From Petropleomorpha daqingensis (GTDB lineage: Bacteria > Actinomycetota > Actinomycetes > Mycobacteriales > Geodermatophilaceae), in assembly GCF_013408985.1 (NCBI RefSeq), contig NZ_JACBZT010000001.1, positions 2,604,001 to 2,668,000 on the forward strand: a stretch of DNA of 64,000 nt, in the 5' to 3' direction. The translations under genes and the position numbers were made by a program. Shown piece after piece: positions 47,456-57,525 of this stretch. The notes below the pieces were generated by a model. The model did no database searches. It was given only the letters and a program-made list of their open reading frames with translations, and was not told the DNA's origin. Position 1 is the stretch's first letter, and each line of letters begins with the position of its first letter.

Positions 47456-48328
47456 TCACGTGAGGACGGTGTCCTCGTATCGCGCCGCCGCCGGCTCCCC
47501 GGTGTCGATCAGCTCCCAGTCCCGCATCCAGCTCTGGGTCCGCTCGAACATGTCCGGGGTGTAGGGCTGCGGCACGACCCGCTCGCCCGGGCCGAAGCGG
47601 CGGACGTCGACCAGCTCCAGCAGATCGGCCGGCATCTCGCGGGCCCAGTGCCGGGCGTAGCGGGGCAGCTCGAGGTCGATCTCCTGCTGGGCCCGCAGCA
47701 GCGCGGCGAAGTAGCGCTCGACGTCGTCCGGAGCGGCCTGTTCCGAGACGAGGAACCCCATGACGAAGCTGGTGTCGACCAGCTTGCGGAACCCCTGCTG
47801 CTCGAGCAGGTAGGCCTGCGCACCCCAGACGTTGACCGCGGGCGATCGGCCGGTCAGCGCCAGCCGCACCCGGTCGAAGGGTCGCCCGACGAAGCCGAGC
47901 GCGATCTGCTCCCGGTCGAGGAAGGACTCCAGAGCCTGGAGGGCGGAGTAGTGGCTGCCCGAGTGGAAGCCGACCCCGACCTCCACGCCGGCGAGGTCCT
48001 CCGGCCGGCGCAGCGGTGAGTCCTCGGCGACGTAGATGCCGGCCGGGCACACCGAGTACGCCTTGCCGTACATCTTCCCGTGGCCGGCGCCGGCCGCCGC
48101 GTTCACCGCCCAGTGGCAGGCGCAGGAGACGTCGGAGGAGCGGCCCTTGGCCATGTCCTCCAGCGCTCCGCTGCGCACGGGCCCGTCCGCGGCCGGGCTG
48201 ACCGAGGCCGAGCCCATCGCGAACCCGTCGGCCTCGAAGACGTGGTCGAGCCCCTCGGCCGCGAAGAAGCCGTTCTCCTCGGCCACCCACTCCTGCAGCC
48301 GCACGTGCGGCTGGATCCGGAACACCAT
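47456..48328 (-). CDS. Substrate-binding-protein-like (NMT1/PBP-II fold) protein without signal peptide
   Basis: 290 residues from the ATG at 48328, with GGAGG upstream at a long spacing. It resembles the periplasmic-binding-protein type II fold of NitT/TauT/NMT1 proteins (QEWVAEENGFFAAEGLDHVF; DLAGVEVGVGFHSGSHYSALQALE; YFAALLRAQQEIDLELPRYARHW). It lacks a signal peptide or lipobox, and no ABC permease or ATPase for uptake lies nearby. It may therefore be a cytoplasmic enzyme of the same fold (thiamine-synthase- or decarboxylase-like) rather than a transporter part. Function uncertain. Confidence 0.65.
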   Translation of the reverse strand: MVFRIQPHVRLQEWVAEENGFFAAEGLDHVFEADGFAMGSASVSPAADGPVRSGALEDMAKGRSSDVSCACHWAVNAAAGAGHGKMYGKAYSVCPAGIYVAEDSPLRRPEDLAGVEVGVGFHSGSHYSALQALESFLDREQIALGFVGRPFDRVRLALTGRSPAVNVWGAQAYLLEQQGFRKLVDTSFVMGFLVSEQAAPDDVERYFAALLRAQQEIDLELPRYARHWAREMPADLLELVDVRRFGPGERVVPQPYTPDMFERTQSWMRDWELIDTGEPAAARYEDTVLT

Positions 48329-48390
48329 CGCGGTGGACCTCCGTTCCCGCGGACGAAGCCTGGCCCACCCAGAGTGCGCCGTGGCGGCGG

Positions 48391-49530
48391 TCACCCGCGA
48401 GCCCTGCCGGCGGGTGCGCTCAGGCCGACGGCGTCGGCGTAGGAGTGCGGCGGCACCGGGTCGAGGCCGTCCGGCGTGTCGAGGTATCCGGGCGCGCTGC
48501 CGGGGACGCCGGTGTGGCCGTACTGCCACACGATCGTGTCCCGGGCGGGGTCGAGGACGATCACGCGGTGGTCGGCGTCGTCGTTGAGCAGGATGTCCCC
48601 GTTCGGTAGCCCCAGGGCCAGCGACGGGTGATCCAGCCTGCCGTTCCCCGTGCTCGGGTTCCACCGCCACAGCGCCCTGCCCGTCGCGTCGAAGACGACG
48701 ACCTGGCCCGGGTTCGAGTAGTCCACGGTCATGAACTGCCCCGGCCGATACTGGTTGGAGTCGGACGGGTAGGCCACGCCGTCCGGGTGGGCCGACCAGT
48801 AGACGTGACCCGCCCGGTCGATCTCGTCGACCCAGTCGCCGCGGATCTCGGTGACCAGGAAGTGGCCGTCCGGCAGCGGGAAGACCCCGTTGGGGCTGCC
48901 GAAGCCGTCCGGCGGTGCGTGGCTGCACCGGCCGAGCGTCCCCAGGGTCCACACCGGCGAGGGTGAGGACGGCGAGAGCTCCACCAGCCGGCAGTTCTTG
49001 ATGTCGGCGGCGATCACGGTCCCGTCGGGGAGAGCCATCGCGTCGTCGGGGTTCCACAGCTGACCCGGCCCCGACCCGTGCACCCCCGGGGTGCCGTACC
49101 GCCAGACGATCCTCCGGCTGGCGAGATCGATCTCGGTGACGACGAAGTCGTCCTCCTCGGTGGCGACGACGGCCCTGCCGTCGGGGGTGAGGAACGCGTC
49201 GTCCGGGACGAGGAAGGTCTGCCCGGGGGCGAGGTCGCCGGGTTGCGGCCATTCCCACAGCACCTGTCCCTCGGGGCTGACCACCAGCAGCCGGTTGTTG
49301 CCCTTGTCCGCGATGAGCACCGGACCGGGCAGCACGCTCGGATCCGAACCGGGCGCCAGGTACCCCGCCGTCCCGGCTGCGGCCGCCGGTGGCCACCGGC
49401 GCGTGGGCTCCGGCGACGTCGTGGCCCGCGGCGGGGAGGGGGCCGCGGTGCGGCCCGGCGCCCCGCCGGAGCAGGCGGAGACCGTCATCAGCAGCGCCAG
49501 ACCCAGGCCGGCGAGCCGGCTGCCGAGCAC
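48391..49530 (-). CDS. Beta-propeller lipoprotein (ASST/NHL-like)
   Basis: 379 residues from the GTG at 49530. The frame runs to 49608, but that would overlap the divergent gene. The short signal peptide ends in a lipobox-like VSAC, followed by a Pro/Thr linker to about residue 60. After it come repeated blades with LPDG-type turns (LIADKGNNRLLVVSPEGQ; NPDDAMALPDGTVIAADIKN; PNGVFPLPDGHFLVTE; LGLPNGDILLNDDADHRVIV), as in arylsulfotransferase-like or NHL propellers. The catalytic His of arylsulfotransferases was not recognised. It is probably surface-anchored, with an unknown ligand. Confidence 0.75.
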   Translation of the reverse strand: MLGSRLAGLGLALLMTVSACSGGAPGRTAAPSPPRATTSPEPTRRWPPAAAAGTAGYLAPGSDPSVLPGPVLIADKGNNRLLVVSPEGQVLWEWPQPGDLAPGQTFLVPDDAFLTPDGRAVVATEEDDFVVTEIDLASRRIVWRYGTPGVHGSGPGQLWNPDDAMALPDGTVIAADIKNCRLVELSPSSPSPVWTLGTLGRCSHAPPDGFGSPNGVFPLPDGHFLVTEIRGDWVDEIDRAGHVYWSAHPDGVAYPSDSNQYRPGQFMTVDYSNPGQVVVFDATGRALWRWNPSTGNGRLDHPSLALGLPNGDILLNDDADHRVIVLDPARDTIVWQYGHTGVPGSAPGYLDTPDGLDPVPPHSYADAVGLSAPAGRARG

Positions 49531-49606
49531 GGCGACCGAGTGTGCGACCCCAACCTGCGGATGACCTGTGAGACGGCCTCGCGCTGCGTGCGGGATGGTG
49601 GAGCGC

Positions 49607-51601
<1,995 letters not shown>

Positions 51602-51617
51602 CAGCCCCTGCCCGGCT

Positions 51618-51644
51618 TACCGTGTAACTGTGTAATCAACACGG
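51618..51644. promoter_or_regulatory. Promoter -10 overlapped by an inverted repeat (candidate operator)
   Basis: TACCGT (51618-51623) is a likely -10. CCGTGT (51620-51625) and ACACGG (51639-51644) form an inverted repeat over it, and GTGTAA occurs twice in direct orientation inside. The downstream gene may encode the binding protein. Confidence 0.5.
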
Positions 51645-51660
51645 ATGCCGGGAGGGCGTC

Positions 51661-52263
51661 ATGCACGGACACCACCACGCCGGAGGGCCGTTCGCCCGCG
51701 AGTTCGCGCGGGCCTGGGGCGGCCGAGGCCGCGGGGGACGAGGCGGGGAGAGCGGACCGCCGCTGGACCGGTCGGAGGTCGCCGGCTGGTTCGCCGGACG
51801 GCTGCCCGACGGCTGGTTCACGGGAGCGCCGGAGCTCATCGTCGACCGCGACGAGATCACCGTCGTCGGCACGCTGCCCGAGCCCGAGGCGGGCGAGGGC
51901 GACCAGGCCGCGGCCCGCGCCGGGCGGATCTCGCGGTTCCGAGAGGACACCCGCGAGCAGCGCATGGCGATCGCCGATGCCGCGCAGGAGCGCTACGGCC
52001 GCTCGGTCGCCTGGGGCGCGGTCTGCGGCGACGCCCGCGAGATCTTCACCAACCAGTCGGTGCCGGTGATGACCCGGCTGCGCCAGCCCGAGCGGCTGGT
52101 GCTCGACACCCTGGTCGACGCCGGAGTGGCCCGCTCCCGCTCGGAGGCGCTGGTCTGGGCGGTGCGGCTGGTCGGGGAGCACGCCGACGAGTGGCTCACC
52201 GAGCTGCGCGAGGCGATGGCCTCGGTCGAGGAGGTCCGGGCCCGCGGTCCGCAGGTCAGCTGA
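51661..52263 (+). CDS. Hypothetical protein with a possible ribbon-helix-helix C-terminus
   Basis: 200 residues. The His/Gly/Arg-rich start (MHGHHHAGGPFAREFARAWGG) is followed by WFAGRLPDGWFTGAPELIVDRDEITVVGTL, a small beta domain at about 36-70, and then a helical part. Near 140-185, VMTRLRQPERLVLDTLVDAG followed by ARSRSEALVWAVRLV resembles a beta strand plus two helices of ribbon-helix-helix DNA-binding proteins. Autoregulation through the inverted repeat just upstream is a guess. GGGAGGG precedes the ATG by 5 nt. I do not recognise a named family. Confidence 0.7.
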   Translation: MHGHHHAGGPFAREFARAWGGRGRGGRGGESGPPLDRSEVAGWFAGRLPDGWFTGAPELIVDRDEITVVGTLPEPEAGEGDQAAARAGRISRFREDTREQRMAIADAAQERYGRSVAWGAVCGDAREIFTNQSVPVMTRLRQPERLVLDTLVDAGVARSRSEALVWAVRLVGEHADEWLTELREAMASVEEVRARGPQVS

Positions 52264-52281
52264 ATCCGGGACACTGGGCAC

Positions 52282-53517
52282 GTGCCCGAGCCGACCTCGA
52301 CCGACGTCCTCGTCGTGGGCGCCGGTCCCGCCGGCTCCGCGGCGGCCGCCTGGGCCGCCCGCGCCGGGCACGACGTCGTCCTGGCCGATGCCGCCGTCTT
52401 CCCCCGGGACAAGGCGTGCGGCGACGGGCTGACCCCGCGCGCGATCGCCGAGCTCGAGCTGCTGGGGCTGGGGGAGTGGGTCGGCAAGCGCGGCCGCAAC
52501 CGGGGCCTGCGCGCCGCCGGGTTCGGCCAGGAGCTGCTGCTGCCGTGGCCCAGCGGCTCGCTGCCCGCCCACGGCGGGGCCGTGCCCCGCACCGAGCTCG
52601 ACGCGCGCATCCGCGAGGTGGCGCTCACCGACGGCGCCGTCCCGGTCGAGGACGCGCGCGCCGTCGAGGTCGAGCGGGACGGCGACCGCGTGCGCGCCGT
52701 CGTCTTCACCCGGAGCGACGGCACCCGGACGACGATCCGGTGCTCGCGGCTCGTCGTGGCCGACGGCGCCCGCTCCCCGCTGGGCCGCGTGCTCGGCCGC
52801 GAGTGGCACCGCGACACCGCGTACGGGGTGGCCGCGCGGGGCTACATCCGCTCCGGCCGCAGCGACGACGAGTGGATCTCCTCGCACCTGGAGCTGCGCG
52901 GCGCCGACGGCGAGCTGCTCTCCGGTTACGGCTGGGTGTTCCCGCTCGGCGACGGGGAGGTCAACATCGGCGTCGGCACGCTGGCGACCGCCCGTCGTCC
53001 CGCCGGTGTGCAGCTGAAGGCGCTGATGGGGCTCTACGCCGAGAGCCGGCGCGAGGAGTGGCAGCTCGACGGGGAGGTGCGGGCACCGGCCTCGGCGCTG
53101 CTGCCCATGGGCGGCGCCGTCTCCGGGGTGGCCGGTCGCAACTGGGCGCTGGTCGGCGACGCCGCGGGATGCGTGAACCCGCTCAACGGCGAGGGCATCG
53201 ACTACGGCCTGGAGACCGGCCGCGACCTGGCCGCGCTGCTCTCCGAGGAGGACTGGTCGGCCGCCTGGCCGGCGACGCTGCGGCACAACTACGGCGCGGC
53301 GTTCTCGATCGCCCGGCGGCTGGCCGGCCTGCTCACGGTGCCGCGGCTGCTGCCCGCAGCCGGGCCGGTCGGCATGCGCTCGCGGTACCTGATGACCCTC
53401 GCCCTGCGCGTGATGGGCAACCTCGTGACCGACGAGGACACCGACTGGGTCGCCCGCACCTGGCGTCGCGCCGGCGCCTGGTCGACGAAGCACGACGCCC
53501 GCCCACCCTGGACCTGA
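52282..53517 (+). CDS. Geranylgeranyl-reductase-family FAD-dependent oxidoreductase
   Basis: 411 residues. FAD-binding GAGPAG (13-18), the family motif FPRDKACGDGLTPRAI, YGWVFPLGDGEVNIGVG, and the second flavin motif LVGDAAGCVNPLNGEGIDYGLETGR. Members reduce isoprenoid double bonds; in mycobacteria one (MenJ) saturates the menaquinone side chain. A quinone or lipid-carrier substrate is likely, and the nearby Z-prenyl synthase gene fits that theme. The GTG start lies 18 bp after the preceding gene. Confidence 0.9.
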   Translation: MPEPTSTDVLVVGAGPAGSAAAAWAARAGHDVVLADAAVFPRDKACGDGLTPRAIAELELLGLGEWVGKRGRNRGLRAAGFGQELLLPWPSGSLPAHGGAVPRTELDARIREVALTDGAVPVEDARAVEVERDGDRVRAVVFTRSDGTRTTIRCSRLVVADGARSPLGRVLGREWHRDTAYGVAARGYIRSGRSDDEWISSHLELRGADGELLSGYGWVFPLGDGEVNIGVGTLATARRPAGVQLKALMGLYAESRREEWQLDGEVRAPASALLPMGGAVSGVAGRNWALVGDAAGCVNPLNGEGIDYGLETGRDLAALLSEEDWSAAWPATLRHNYGAAFSIARRLAGLLTVPRLLPAAGPVGMRSRYLMTLALRVMGNLVTDEDTDWVARTWRRAGAWSTKHDARPPWT

Positions 53518-53520
53518 CGG

Positions 53521-53562
53521 GGTTTCGCGTGCTTAACCGCGCGCGGTTGAGCACGCGAAACC
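53521..53562. repeat. Long palindrome, family 2, copy 2, between convergent genes
   Basis: A 42-bp palindrome with one T-G exception: arms GGTTTCGCGTGCT and complement around the same TAACCGCGCGCGGTTG core as copy 1 (22582-22627). The two arm changes relative to copy 1 are compensatory, so pairing is conserved. Confidence 0.8.
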
Positions 53563-53569
53563 GCGGGGA

Positions 53570-54388
53570 TCAGCCGGCGAAGGGGGAGTTGTACATCGCG
53601 AAGTAGACGGCGATGTAGTGGCAGATCGCCGCCAGGATGGTCATCGCGTGGAAGACCTCGTGGTAGCCGAAGACGCCCGGCCACGGGTTGGGCTTCTTCA
53701 TCGCGTAGGCCACGCCGCCGAGGGTGTACAGCACGCCGCCGATCGCCAGCAGCACCAGGGACGCCACCCCGGCGATGTGCAGGATGTCGGTGAGCACGAA
53801 GACGGCGACCCAGCCCAGCGCCAGGTAGAGCGGGACGCCGACCCACCGCGGCGCCGTCGGCCAGGACAGCTTCAGCGTGACGCCGAGCAGCGCACCCGCC
53901 CACACCGTGCCGAGCACCCAGTAGCCGGCGGGGTCGCTCACAGCGAGCAGCGAGAACGGCGTGTACGTGCCGGCGATGAACAGGAAGATCATCGAGTGGT
54001 CGAGCCGCTTCATGATCTTCCAGCCGCGCGGTGACCAGCGGCGGCGGTGGTAGAGCGCACTGATGCCGAACAGCCCGCAGATCGTGAGGCAGTAGACCGC
54101 CACCGAGAAGCCGGCCCGTGCGCCGAGCACCGACGCGAGCGGGATGAGCACGGCCCCGGCGACGATCGCGCCGAAGAACGCGAACAGGTGCAGCCAGCCG
54201 CGCAGCCGCGGCCGGGTGTCGGGGTGGTCCCAGTCGTCGTCGGCGAAGTCGGCGGCGGTCCACGCCCGCTCGACGTGCTCGCCCTCCTCCAGGACGGCGG
54301 TGACGGCGGCCTGGGCGCTGGGCGCCTCGAGTTCCGCGCTGTCCGCCTCGACGCGGACCGGCTCGGAGTCGGGGGGAAGAGCGCTCAT
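53570..54388 (-). CDS. trhA: Hemolysin III / PAQR-family membrane protein
   Basis: 272 residues. It has an acidic N-terminus of about 70 residues (unusually long for the family), then seven membrane segments with the PAQR/HlyIII motifs: ISALYHRRRW (S..H), LDHSMIFLFIAGTYTPF (D..H) and GYHEVFHAMTILAAICHY (H...H). These residues bind zinc in studied members. Despite the name, the family is linked to membrane homeostasis. A palindrome and TAGCCT lie 6 bases upstream of the ATG. As recalled, Rv1085c holds the same position in mycobacteria. Confidence 0.93.
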   Translation of the reverse strand: MSALPPDSEPVRVEADSAELEAPSAQAAVTAVLEEGEHVERAWTAADFADDDWDHPDTRPRLRGWLHLFAFFGAIVAGAVLIPLASVLGARAGFSVAVYCLTICGLFGISALYHRRRWSPRGWKIMKRLDHSMIFLFIAGTYTPFSLLAVSDPAGYWVLGTVWAGALLGVTLKLSWPTAPRWVGVPLYLALGWVAVFVLTDILHIAGVASLVLLAIGGVLYTLGGVAYAMKKPNPWPGVFGYHEVFHAMTILAAICHYIAVYFAMYNSPFAG

Positions 54389-54394
54389 GCACCG

Positions 54395-54411
54395 AGGCTA
54401 CGGATCCGTAG
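54395..54411 (-). promoter_or_regulatory. Probable leaderless promoter with a 14-bp palindrome (hemolysin III gene)
   Basis: On the - strand TAGCCT (54400-54395) ends 6 bases before the ATG, overlapped by the perfect palindrome CTACGGATCCGTAG (54398-54411). Confidence 0.45.
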
Positions 54412-54498
54412 GTCGCGCGGCACTGTGACCTTCCCACCAACTACGCGACGCGTACGCGCAGGTCCGGAACGGTACGAGAGCGTGACCGAGCGGGGGCC

Positions 54499-54504
54499 TA
54501 GGGT
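54499..54504 (+). promoter_or_regulatory. Probable -10 element of the Z-prenyl synthase gene
   Basis: TAGGGT ends 7 bases before the GTG at 54512. This favours that GTG over the in-frame GTGs at 54503 and 54482. Confidence 0.45.
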
Positions 54505-54511
54505 GACCGTC

Positions 54512-55291
54512 GTGGGGGCGCGTCAGAGGGTCCGCGACGTACTGACCCAGGTCTACGAGCACCGGCTGGCCCGGGCGCTGGAGACCGCCGAACTCCCGCG
54601 GCACGTCGGGGTGATCATCGACGGGAACCGCCGCTGGGCTCGCGACATGGGCCTGGAGGACGTCAGCGAGGGCCACCGCCGGGGCGCCGACAAGATCGCC
54701 GACTTCCTGGGCTGGTGCGACGAGGCGGGCGTCGGTGTCGTCACGATCTTCCTGCTCTCCACCGACAACCTGTCCCGGGCCGAGCCGGAGCTGGTGCCGC
54801 TGCTGCGCATCATCGAGGACGTCGTCGCCGACCTCTCCGCCGTCGACCGGCGCTGGCACCTGCGGGCGATGGGCGCGCTGGAGCTGCTGCCCGCGGAGAC
54901 CGTCGCCGTCCTCAAGCAAGCGGAGGAGCTGACCCGCGACCGGCCGGGCGCCACGGTCAACCTGGCCGTCGGCTACGGCGGACGACGCGAGATCGCCGAC
55001 GCCGTCCGCTCCCTGCTCGCCGAGCACGCCGAGCGCGGCACCCCCCTCGACGAGCTGGTCGAGCTGCTCGACGTCGAGCACATCGCCGAGCACCTCTACA
55101 CCCGCGGCCAGCCCGACCCCGACCTGATCATCCGGACCAGCGGCGAGCAGCGGCTGTCGGGCTTCCTGCTCTGGCAGACCGCGCACTCGGAGTTCTACTT
55201 CACCGACGTCTACTGGCCGGACTTCCGGCGGATCGACTTCCTGCGGGCGCTGCGTGATTACTCCGCGCGGCATCGCCGGTTCGGTAGCTGA
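54512..55291 (+). CDS. uppS: Z-prenyl diphosphate synthase (UppS family; possibly short-chain Z-FPP type)
   Basis: 259 residues. It has the cis-prenyltransferase motifs HVGVIIDGNRRWARDMG (catalytic Asp37), FLLSTDNLSR, AVGYGGRREIADA and RTSGEQRLSGFLLWQTAHSEFYFTDVYWPDF. It condenses isopentenyl diphosphate in Z configuration toward decaprenyl/undecaprenyl phosphate. Mycobacteria have two such enzymes, and the one beside hemolysin III (Rv1086) makes Z,E-farnesyl diphosphate, so synteny suggests the short-chain type here. Product length cannot be read with certainty. Confidence 0.9.
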   Translation: MGARQRVRDVLTQVYEHRLARALETAELPRHVGVIIDGNRRWARDMGLEDVSEGHRRGADKIADFLGWCDEAGVGVVTIFLLSTDNLSRAEPELVPLLRIIEDVVADLSAVDRRWHLRAMGALELLPAETVAVLKQAEELTRDRPGATVNLAVGYGGRREIADAVRSLLAEHAERGTPLDELVELLDVEHIAEHLYTRGQPDPDLIIRTSGEQRLSGFLLWQTAHSEFYFTDVYWPDFRRIDFLRALRDYSARHRRFGS

Positions 55292-55304
55292 CAAACTCGG
55301 GGGC

Positions 55305-56519
55305 ATGGCGAGCCCCGTCGACGTCCCCCTCGAGTACGTGCGGCTCGGCCTGCGCTTCGACCGCCTGGAGTCCGGCTTCGTCGACGCCTACACCGGCGAC
55401 CCCCGCGTACGCGCCGAGGTCGTCGACGAGCCGGCCCCGACGCCGCAGCAGCTGCGCGACCAGGCCCGAAGCCTGCTCCGCGAGCTGGACTCGGCCGGGC
55501 TGTCCGACGAACGGACGGCGTACCTGCGCGGCCAGCTGACCGGGCTGGAGTGCACCGCCCGGAAGATGAGCGGCGAGCCGGTCGGGTTCGTCGACGAGGT
55601 GGCGGCGTACTTCCAGGTCGACGTCGAGCTGGGCGATCCCGCCGTGTACGCCGCGGCGCACGCCGAGCTCGAGGCGCTGCTGCCCGGCGACGGGACGCTC
55701 AGCGAGCGGTTCGCCCTCCACCGGCGCCGCGAGGAGTGCCCGCCGGACCGGCTGGAGGTGGCGGTGCTGGCGCTGTCCAGCGCGCTGCGCGACCGGGTGC
55801 GGCTGGACTACGGGCTGCCCGAGGTCGAGACCGTCACCTACGAGGTGGTCACCGACCAGCCGTGGTCGGGGTTCAACTACTACGAGGGCGCCTTCCGCTC
55901 GCGGGTGGCGATCAACGCCGATCTGCCGCACCGGCTGGCCCAGCTGCCGCACCTGGTCGCGCACGAGTCCTACCCCGGCCACCACACCGAGCACTGCCGC
56001 AAGGAGCTCGGCCTCGTGGAGAAGGACGGCCGCGTCGAGCACACGGTCTTCCTCGTCAACACCCCGGAGTGCCTCATGGCCGAGGGGCTGGCCGATCTCG
56101 GCATCGAGGCCACCGTGGCCGCCGGCTGGGGGCCGTGGGCGGCCGAGATCCTCGCCGACCTGGGGCTGCGCTTCGACGGCGAGCTCGCCGAGCGGGTCAC
56201 CGCCGCCGCGGCACCGCTGAACCGCGTGCGCCAGGACGCCGCGATCCTCCTGCACGACCGGGGCGCCGACCCCGACGAGGTGGTGGCGTACCTGCAGCGC
56301 TGGTCGCTGGTCGGCACCGACCGGGCGCGCCAGCAGCTGCGCTTCCTCACCCATCCGCTGTGGCGGGCCTACATCTCCACCTACGTCGAGGGCTACGACC
56401 TGCTCGCCCGCTGGTTGGGCGACCGCACCGGGGAGCAGTCGGTGGCCGACCGCTTCCTCCGGCTGCTCGACGAGCCGCTGACGCCGGCGCGAGTGGCCGC
56501 GGAACTGCGCGGCGCCTGA
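55305..56519 (+). CDS. DUF885-like putative metallopeptidase
   Basis: 404 residues from the ATG at 55305. Helical N-terminal half, then HESYPGHHTEH (His220), the HExxPGHH variant of the gluzincin zinc motif, with the downstream TPECLMAEGLADLG glutamate as likely third ligand. No signal peptide, so probably cytoplasmic. The substrate is unknown. It begins 13 bp after the prenyl synthase gene and may be co-transcribed with it and with the small membrane gene that follows. Confidence 0.85.
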   Translation: MASPVDVPLEYVRLGLRFDRLESGFVDAYTGDPRVRAEVVDEPAPTPQQLRDQARSLLRELDSAGLSDERTAYLRGQLTGLECTARKMSGEPVGFVDEVAAYFQVDVELGDPAVYAAAHAELEALLPGDGTLSERFALHRRREECPPDRLEVAVLALSSALRDRVRLDYGLPEVETVTYEVVTDQPWSGFNYYEGAFRSRVAINADLPHRLAQLPHLVAHESYPGHHTEHCRKELGLVEKDGRVEHTVFLVNTPECLMAEGLADLGIEATVAAGWGPWAAEILADLGLRFDGELAERVTAAAAPLNRVRQDAAILLHDRGADPDEVVAYLQRWSLVGTDRARQQLRFLTHPLWRAYISTYVEGYDLLARWLGDRTGEQSVADRFLRLLDEPLTPARVAAELRGA

Positions 56520-56522
56520 GCC

Positions 56523-56828
56523 ATGAGCCGGACCCCGCAGCAGTCCCGCTTCGTGGGCCTGTGGACGGCGAGCTGGCTGTTCGTGTTCCTGCTCGGCCTG
56601 CTGCTGTGGGTCGGGGACCTGCGGGTGCAGTGGCCGGCGCTGCTCGTTCCGGTGGTCTGGGCCCTCGTCGCGTGGGTCCGGGGCCGGCGCAGGGCGGTCC
56701 GCCGTCCGCCCGAGGACGACGACGTCTGGCCACCGGAGGACGACGACGTCCCGCCGGCGCCCCGCCAGCCGCCCACCCGCGAGCTGCCCTGGCTGCCCGA
56801 GGTGCCCCGGGATCGCCGGGAGGAGTGA
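56523..56828 (+). CDS. Small two-helix membrane protein with acidic repeat
   Basis: 101 residues. Two membrane helices (about 12-30 and 36-52) with a short loop, then a basic RGRRRAVRRP stretch. The Pro/Asp-rich cytoplasmic tail contains a perfect tandem PPEDDDV unit. No family recognised. It starts 3 bp after the DUF885 gene, so it is probably in the same operon. Confidence 0.75.
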   Translation: MSRTPQQSRFVGLWTASWLFVFLLGLLLWVGDLRVQWPALLVPVVWALVAWVRGRRRAVRRPPEDDDVWPPEDDDVPPAPRQPPTRELPWLPEVPRDRREE

Positions 56829-56871
56829 CGCCGGGTACCCCGCGCACGCGCTGCCGGGGCACAGTGAGCGC

Positions 56872-57492
56872 ATGTCGACCACGCGGCTGCTGCTGCTCGG
56901 GGCGGTCCGGATCTTCCAGCCGGTCCACGGCTACCTGCTGCGCCGGGAGCTGCTGAGCTGGCAGGTGCAGGACTGGGCGCACGTCAACCCCGGGTCGATC
57001 TACTCCGGTCTGCGCACCCTGGCCAAGCAGGCGCTGCTGGACGAGCTGCCCGGCGACCCGGTGGCCTACCGGCTCACCCCCGACGGCGAGGTCGAGTACC
57101 AGCGGCTGCTGGCCCTGGCCCTCCGCGAGCCCGACTGGAGCGATCCGACCCGGCTGCTCGGCGGCCTGTGCTTCTTCACCACGCTGCCGCGCGACGAGGT
57201 GCGGGAGGCGCTGCGCGCCCGGGCGCTGGTGCTCGAGGCGACCGTGTCGGCGACGTCGTCGGCGGTCCGGTCGATCGAGGCGAACCGCACCGCGCCGGCG
57301 GCTACCACCGAGCTGTTCCGGGTCGCCGGGCACTGGGTGGAGGGCGAGCGGGCGTGGGTGCGGGAGATCTGCGAGCGCATCGACGCCGGGCACTACCGCT
57401 TCGCCGGCGAGGAGCCGGGGCCCGACCACCCGGTCGAGGGCATCTGGCCGCCCGCCGTCCTGACCGACCTGCCGACCGGTAAAACCGCTTGA
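56872..57492 (+). CDS. PadR-family transcriptional regulator
   Basis: 206 residues. Winged-helix N-terminus with the PadR layout (LLLGAVRIFQPVHGYLLRRELLSW; VNPGSIYSGLRTLAKQALLDE; AYRLTPDGEVEYQRLL) and a helical C-terminal domain. It lies 33 bp upstream of an ABC exporter operon on the same strand and should repress it. The candidate operator is at 57501-57518. It is only distantly similar to the other PadR protein in this window. Confidence 0.9.
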   Translation: MSTTRLLLLGAVRIFQPVHGYLLRRELLSWQVQDWAHVNPGSIYSGLRTLAKQALLDELPGDPVAYRLTPDGEVEYQRLLALALREPDWSDPTRLLGGLCFFTTLPRDEVREALRARALVLEATVSATSSAVRSIEANRTAPAATTELFRVAGHWVEGERAWVREICERIDAGHYRFAGEEPGPDHPVEGIWPPAVLTDLPTGKTA

Positions 57493-57500
57493 CCGCCTCG

Positions 57501-57518
57501 TAGTCAAAGTTGAATACT
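57501..57518 (+). promoter_or_regulatory. Candidate PadR operator over the ABC exporter promoter
   Basis: TAGTCAAAGTTGAATACT holds the inverted TCAA-AG-TTGA. Its last six bases (AATACT) end 7 bases before the GTG at 57526, so the operator would cover the -10 of a leaderless transcript. Confidence 0.5.
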
Positions 57519-57525
57519 CCGCGGC

